Of a DNA stretch of 64,000 nt, positions 59,600 through 64,000 are shown piece after piece (positions within the stretch are counted from its first letter, which is position 1; each line of letters starts with the position of its first letter). The stretch is from assembly GCF_020497125.1 (NCBI RefSeq), contig NC_059077.1:30765340-30829339 (forward strand), in the 5' to 3' direction. The translations under genes and the position numbers were made by a program. The notes beneath the pieces are model-generated. The model was not told the DNA's origin. It did no database searches and saw only the letters and a list, made by a program, of their open reading frames with translations. Source of the DNA: Mauremys mutica (taxonomy: Eukaryota > Chordata > Testudines > Geoemydidae).

Positions 59600-60110
59600 T
59601 TTTCTCAAGTTTCAACCTCAAGGATGTCTTCACAAAAGCAGCAGCACAAGACCTCTCGCCCATGCCTAGTGGCCTTACTCGCCACTCCCTGGCCACACAA
59701 TAGCAGATCTTAAGGTGGCCATCCTCCAGCAAAAAAACTTTAGGACCAGACTTCTAGGAGAAACTGCTGAGCTTCAGTTCATCTGCAAATTTGACACCAT
59801 CAGTTTAGGATTAAACAAAGACTGTGAATGGCTTGCCAACTACAGAACCAGTTTCTCCTCCCTTGGTTTTCACACCTCAACTGCTAGAACAGGGCCTCAT
59901 CCTCCCTGATTGATCTAACCTCGTTATCTCTAGCTTGGTTCTTGCTTGCTTATATTTACCTGCCCCTGGAAATTTCCACTCTTGCATCCGACGAAGTGGG
60001 CATGCACCCACGAAAGCTCATGCTGCAAAACGTCTGTTAGTCTATAAGGTGCCACAGGATTCTTTGCTGCTTTTACAGAACCAGACTAACACGGCTACCC
60101 CTCTGATACT
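59600..60110 (+). repeat. Structured-end repeat, subfamily B, inserted in Harbinger intron
   Basis: Its last 130 bp hold CCGACGA (59988-59994), stem GTGGG/CCCAC (59996-60000 with 60007-60011), GAAA (60012-60015), the hairpin GCTCATGC, GTTAGTCT (60036-60043), GGTGCCACAGGATTCTTTGC, AGACTAAC (60083-60090) and ACGGCTACCCCTCTGATAC. Upstream is an open frame (separate entry). It lies wholly within the intron of the Myb/SANT gene, so it inserted after the transposon did. The exact left edge is uncertain and no target duplication was identified. Confidence 0.75.
59715..59909 (+). CDS. Short open frame of unknown function in the subfamily B repeat
   Basis: A 64-codon frame beginning MAILQQKNFRTRLLGETAEL, with LQFICKFDTISLGLNKDCEW further on and ending TARTGPHPP. 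No family can be assigned. Its composition (charged, helix-like start; LNKDCEWLANYRTSF) looks more like protein than the chance frames elsewhere. I recall nearly the same text in other turtle repeat copies, suggesting it was coding in the parent element, perhaps as the 3' end of a retroelement ORF. It stops well before the ribozyme-like region at 59985. The start chosen is simply the first ATG; the true frame probably began upstream and has been lost. Confidence 0.35.
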   Translation: MAILQQKNFRTRLLGETAELQFICKFDTISLGLNKDCEWLANYRTSFSSLGFHTSTARTGPHPP

Positions 60111-60502
60111 TGACTCTTGCAATAGCCAGCGGTTGTGATTACATTGTGGCTTGCAGTAAAGTGTATTGAGGAGTGTTTTTTTTTTCCATTACAAAAATTA
60201 ACCTTGCATGAGAAACAATGTAGGCACTATCAATGCTACCCTTGTGCTTTGTATTCCTTGCAGCTGAAACCTTGTCCATCAGCGCATCCTCCACACCGGG
60301 ACAGAGACTTTCTCAGCTTAAAGGCAGAAAAAGAAGAGTTGGGAGGACATGTTCAATGAGTTACTGTGCGTCTTCAGGAGTGACCAGACAGAGCTCAAAG
60401 CATAGAGAATTACACTGTCCACGGACATGCACATGGACAGGGAGGACAGGAGAGTATGCAGGGAACAAGAGTGTGCCAAGAAGGAAGAGATGCTGTGGAT
60501 TA

Positions 60503-60578
60503 TGAGCAGGGGATTAGACTAGATGACATTTTGAGGTCCCTTCCAACCCTGACATTCTATGATTCATGGTTCTATGAT
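60503..60578 (+). mobile_element. CR1 LINE 3' tail inserted in Harbinger exon
   Basis: GAGCAGGGGATTAGACTAGA TGACATTTTGAGGTCCCTTCC and the ATTCTATGATTC tail are the CR1 3' UTR end. It sits between the Myb/SANT exon 2 segments KKEEMLW and VEVQERQLD, interrupting the coding sequence. Confidence 0.85.
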
Positions 60579-60687
60579 CTGGTTGAGGTTCAAGAAAGGC
60601 AGCTGGATGCTAGAGTCCCTCTGCAGCCTATGCTGAATCTGCCATCATTGCCAATTTCTACATCCTCCTCCCCCAAACGTCCTATGA

Positions 60688-60714
60688 GGTGGGGTGGGGT
60701 GGGGTGGGGTGGGG
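60688..60714 (+). repeat. (GGGGT)n microsatellite
   Basis: About five GGGGT units within the degraded end of the Myb/SANT exon 2. Four or more G-runs make it able to form a G-quadruplex. Confidence 0.95.
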
Positions 60715-61109
60715 AGAGGGAAGTTCAGTATCCCTTGCACTCAACACCAGGGGAGGATACAACGACCAGAAGATGCCCATTCCCACACCTTTCATTGTTA
60801 TTACAGTGCATCTGTAAGCAAGCTTTCCTTGTTTCTCCCTGCTCCCCCTGCCCGCCCCCCTCCCTCCCCTCAGTGTTATCAGACCTTTTACCCCAGGTCA
60901 TCTTACTTTTCTTTGCTGTCTCTGTGTGTTTGGGTACATAATAAAACTTAATGGATTGAGGAGAAAAGGCTCTTTATTCATTCAACACATGGTGGTTGGT
61001 GGGGGTGGAGTTTACAGGGGATAAAATGCAATGGAGGGGACAGTTTGGGGGACTGGAGGGGACACAGATAAGTGTCACATTACTCTGGCTCATTGCTGAA
61101 ACTGGTTTT

Positions 61110-62261
61110 CAAAGCCTTATGAAGATGCAGAGCCCCTCAATTTGTTGTTCTTCTTGCCCTGGTGTCTGGCTGCTCAAAACTGGCTGCCAGGCAATCTGCC
61201 TCAACTCCCCACCCCGACAGAAACTTTTCTCCCTTTGTTTCACAAATATTATGGAGCACACACCAGGCTGCAATAACAATGGGGATATTGTTTTCACGGA
61301 GGTCTAACCTAGTAAGCAAACAACACTAGCACCCTTTAAACATCCAAAGGCACATTCCACCACCATTCTGCACTCGCTTAGCCTATGGTTGAATCGGACG
61401 TTACTGCTGTCCAGGCTGCCGGTGTACGACTTCATGAGCCATGGGAGCAAGGGATAGGCTTGGTCTCCCAGGATCACAATTTTTGCAGTCTGGAAAGAAA
61501 GTCCCTGCCTGCAGCTTTCTGAACAGACCTGTGTTCCTAAAGATGTGTGCGTCATGCACCTTTCCCAACCATCCTATGTTGATGTCAGTGAAACGGCCCC
61601 TGTGATCCACTGGCACTTGCAACATCATTGCGAAGTATCCCTTTTGGTTTATGTACTCTTTGGCAAGGGTTCTGGTGCCAAGAAAGAGATGAGTTCCATC
61701 TATCACCCCATCATGACAAAACCATCCTCTATGTCTTGCACATTGCCCAGAGTCACTACCCTTCTTAGCAGACATCTGTTAATGCCTCTGCAAACTTGGA
61801 TCACAACAGATCCCATGGTAGATTTGCCCACTCCAAATTGATGCCCCACTGACCGGTAGCAATCTGGCATTGAAAGCTTCGACAGAGCTATCACCACTCG
61901 CTTCTCCGCTGTCACAGCAGCTCTCATTTTAGTATTGCTGTGACTCAGGGCTGGGGAAAGCACTTCACACAGTTCCTTGAAAGTGGTCTTATGCATCTGA
62001 AAGTTGTGCAGCCACTGCTCATCATCCCATAACTGCATCCCACCAGTCAGTGCTTGTTTCCCGGGCCCAGAAATAGCACTCAACCGTGTCAAGATGATGC
62101 ATGACTCTTGCCAGCAACTGCAAATTGCTCCGCTCTATGTCTTCCAGCAGGGCTGCTTGCATAGCATCACATTGTTCTGCCTGGCTGTGTAAATACTGCA
62201 GGATAAGGCACGAGATGTTTGTAATGCTCACAACAACAGTGTACAGCTGAGCAGGGTCCAT
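61110..62261 (-). pseudogene. Harbinger (HARBI1-like) DDE transposase, broken
   Basis: Cut-and-paste transposase of the PIF/Harbinger superfamily, read on the minus strand. 62261-62022 is the N-terminal part (MDPAQLYTVVVSI ... TSTDWWDAV). 62092-61703 holds WDDEQWLHNFQM.K.TFKELC, then VEKRV-like TAEKRVVIALSKL and YRSVGHQFGVGKSTM, the helix-turn-helix. 61775-61401 has VIDGTHLFLG (first catalytic Asp), YINQKGYFAMMLQ and DINIGWLGKVHDAHIFRN (second Asp). 61555-61304 has VILGDQAYPLLPWLMK and CRMVVECAFGCLKG (catalytic Glu). 61319-61137 has LTRLDL.ENNIPIVIAAWCVLHNICE. The DDE residues are all still readable, but at least four frame changes separate the pieces. One is a deletion of about seven codons between FVMMG and VIDGTH. 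No intact protein can be made. Confidence 0.92.
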
Positions 62262-62639
62262 GCTTATTGTGCTATGGCATCTGCATGGGTAACCCAGGCT
62301 TATGAGAAAAGCCTGGTTTGTTTGCCATTGATTTCAGGGAGGGAGGGAGGTAAGTGCATCATGGCAGGGAAATTCCACGTTCTCATAACTACCCATACCA
62401 ATGTTTTGGTCCCATAAGGCATTGCAAACCCAACCCAAAATTCCACTTGGCTACATGCACTGTGGGATAGCTACTCACAGTGCAGTGCTCCGTGTGTCTA
62501 TGCAAACCCTGCGAGTGAGGATGCACTCTGCTGACACAATGAGCATCGTGTGGACACGCAAGATCGACTTGCTTAAATCAGAGGCTCGATCTCGGCTTAC
62601 ATAAAGTCAGTTTAACTTTGTAGTGCAGACATGGCCACA

Positions 62640-63339
62640 GTGGTGGTGTTTTTTTCTGGTTTAAGGGACTAAGATAGGGATGATGATTTGTTTTATAGGT
62701 ACTTTTGAAACATATCGTGTCCCATTGCCTATCAGAATAAAACAATATTTTATGTAAAAAAAATCTTAAAATTCTTATTGCTTATGCTTGTTTGGATTTT
62801 GTTTATACCTCTTATTCTCCTTTTTCCCTTTTAAGAAAAAGTGACTGTCCTTTAAACGGAAATATTGAAATTAAGAACAGCGGGCCATTTAGACCAATAT
62901 TCCCATTTTATGAAGAATGGTGCAGTACAGTCTACAGCAAGTAAATGCATTAAGAAAATCCCACTAATTTGCTGCTGTAAAGTGCAGCAGCAACAGGGCA
63001 CATTTAGCTGGTATGCCATATAATTGTAAGAATGATGGAACTCAAACTGTCCTCCATGTGAAATTTATCTTTCATCCAATCAGCTGAAAGAACTAATGCA
63101 CTGAAAGGTGCATTATATCCCATCTACTTCTCAATAAAGTCAGTGGTGTCCAATCAGACACCTATTGTTAGTAGAAAATCTGAAATTGATACAATCATCA
63201 CATTGATCCCCAGTTGTGTCTGTCATGCCAGGGCTTTTCTTTTCTCCTCCTCCTCCTCCTCTTCCGAAGTGCAACCATCTCAAATAATGATCCTCTCACT
63301 TATTACATTGAGTTTCAGAACATTCTAATTATTGGATTT
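62640..63339. other. AT-rich unassigned DNA
   Basis: Only a (CTC)n run at 63245-63260 stands out. Confidence 0.5.
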
Positions 63340-63884
63340 GTTTGCTAGATTAGGCCATTTAGCCACGGGATAACTTTCAGGGTGGCACAGAGACACACTG
63401 CCCTACAGGGAGCTTTGGGAGGAACAACATTAGAGATGCAGGGGAACACACCTATTGTTGCATGACCTACCAGCACGCTGGCTGTTCCATGGCTTATCCT
63501 CCCTTATCCTTTCCCAACCCCATTGGAGCTTGTGCTAGATGGTTGGCTAGATTGTTGCTGACCCTGCACAGGGGAAAGGTGATGATAGACTCCTTGCAGC
63601 CTCCTCCTTGTGATGGCCTGGGTCTTGAATCCAGGCCTGGAGTCCCCAGACAGCTGCCGCATCGTGGTCTCCACCCCATGGCTACTGAAACTGGGTAGAC
63701 TGAGAAGTTACTGGGGCTGTAGCCCCAGCCAAGGCACCTCCCATGGGATTTCTGATTGGAGGATTGCCTGGCTCCACCGATTGGTCCAACTACACTATTT
63801 AAGCCAGGAGAAGGAACAGGAAATTTATTTGAGTAACAAGGTGGTTTCCTGCTGTGTCTGCATTGGACTGGCTTTTACCAAAAA
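63340..63884 (+). other. LTR-like or promoter-like segment
   Basis: GC-balanced sequence with CCAAT boxes in reverse (GATTGG at 63752-63757 and 63779-63784), then CTATTTAAG (63796-63804), a TATA-like box at the expected distance. A purine-rich GGAGAAGGAACAGGAAA follows. This order fits an LTR U3/R junction. No inverted TG...CA ends or duplications were pinned down, and no retroviral coding sequence is present, so the call is tentative. Confidence 0.35.
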
Positions 63885-64000
63885 ATAATTAGATAAGTTA
63901 ATGGAGGATATGTCCACCAATGGCTATTAGCTAAGATGGTCAGGGATGCAACCTCATGCTCTGAGTATCCCAAAGTTTCTGACTGCCAAATGCTGGGACT
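63885..64000 (+). mobile_element. CR1-clade LINE 3' portion, cut by window end
   Basis: GATAAGTTAATGGAGGATAT, GTCCACCAATGGCTATTAGC and TGGTCAGGGATGCAACCTCATG are the reverse complement of text at 29680-29780, so this is the same CR1-clade family in opposite orientation. It starts in the ORF2 tail and runs off the right edge. Confidence 0.85.

Larger units (their letters stand above)
58386..60680 (+). pseudogene. Harbinger Myb/SANT-like accessory protein, broken
   Basis: Harbinger elements encode a Myb/SANT protein that helps carry the transposase to the nucleus and to the element ends. Exon 1 begins around 58386 (VELIAVWG) and continues after frame changes through AKIARGMGDKG, QQC.VKIKEL, AYQKTREVNSHSGSA and RFYEELHVILGSDPTTTSK. 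This is a trihelix-type Myb/SANT domain, then a Glu-rich tract at 58720-58741. The frame 58618-58860 is the best preserved part. A consensus donor (CTG|GTGAGT) lies at 58860/58861 and an acceptor (TTCCTTGCAG|CTG) at 60263/60264, so the intron is 58861-60263. Exon 2 resumes with R.RRKKRTREDMFNEL and, beyond an inserted CR1 tail, VEVQERQLDARVPLQP. Stops, shifts, the CR1 insertion and a (GGGGT)n expansion make it non-functional. Confidence 0.8.
57967..62636. mobile_element. Harbinger/PIF DNA transposon, near full length, decayed
   Basis: The left end GGCCTGGTCTACACTACAAA and the right end, in reverse GGCCATGTCTGCACTACAAA, are terminal inverted repeats continuing through CTTAGGTCGACATAAGC and GTTAAACTGACTTTATGTAAGC. 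ACA flanks both sides (57964-57966, 62637-62639). The element carries the two genes that define the superfamily: a Myb/SANT-like protein on the plus strand and a DDE transposase on the minus strand, pointing at each other. Both are broken. A structured-end repeat (59600-60110) and a CR1 tail (60503-60578) have inserted since. Its left-end sequence and some subterminal blocks match the shorter element at 5134-6367, a likely non-autonomous partner. Confidence 0.93.

Noticed and set aside
60456..60951. 161-codon plus frame
   Set aside because: Crosses the CR1 tail insertion and the (GGGGT)n run; only its VEVQERQLDARVPLQP part is real Myb/SANT remnant.

Overview
The window looks like a non-coding stretch of a reptile nuclear genome, most likely a turtle. 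This rests on the repeats: CR1 LINE 3' ends, Harbinger-type elements starting GGCCTGGTCTACACTAC, hAT MITEs starting CAGGGGCGGCTC, and the repeat carrying GTACTTGTGGCACC next to AGACTAAC. I recognise these from memory of turtle (partly crocodilian) sequence; no search was run. No host protein-coding gene, tRNA or rRNA gene, or CRISPR array could be supported. Nearly all open frames are chance frames in AT-rich or GC-rich repeat DNA.

Layout. 1-6400: AT-rich DNA, a solo LTR (1815-3126) inserted in an older repeat, a hAT MITE (3849-4036) inside GC-rich repeat DNA, and a 1.2-kb Harbinger derivative (5134-6367). 6.6-18.5 kb: CR1 and L2-like LINE scraps, a (GAAAA)n microsatellite, a hAT element (15406-16001), and a decayed LINE of another clade on the minus strand. 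18.5-31 kb: several MITEs, a hAT element (23721-24194), two copies of the GTACTTGTGGCACC repeat, and a minus-strand CR1 copy. 34.2-36.2 kb: a long CR1 ORF2 pseudogene. 38.7-41.7 kb: a hAT MITE with a perfect 8-bp target duplication and a cluster of Harbinger-like MITEs. 48.5-51.2 kb: two more hAT elements and a well-preserved 717-bp pogo/Tigger-like element (49665-50381). 57.97-62.64 kb: a near full-length Harbinger transposon with both of its genes, broken. The window ends in an LTR-like promoter segment and a CR1 fragment.

The genes that can be read are all transposon genes: a DDE transposase and a Myb/SANT-like partner in the Harbinger element, CR1-type and other reverse transcriptases, and a 45-codon remnant of a pogo-type transposase. 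All except the small pogo ORF are disrupted by stops or frameshifts.

The most unusual signal is in three related repeat subfamilies (near 1.7/3.1, 26.2, 27.1, 40.3, 46.3 and 60.0 kb). They carry a hammerhead-ribozyme-like core (CNGANGA, stem, GAAA, short hairpin) followed by a stem that co-varies between subfamilies (GTTAGTCT/AGACTAAC versus GTTGGTCC/GGACCAAC). This suggests a structured RNA at the end of a retroelement, perhaps Penelope-like.
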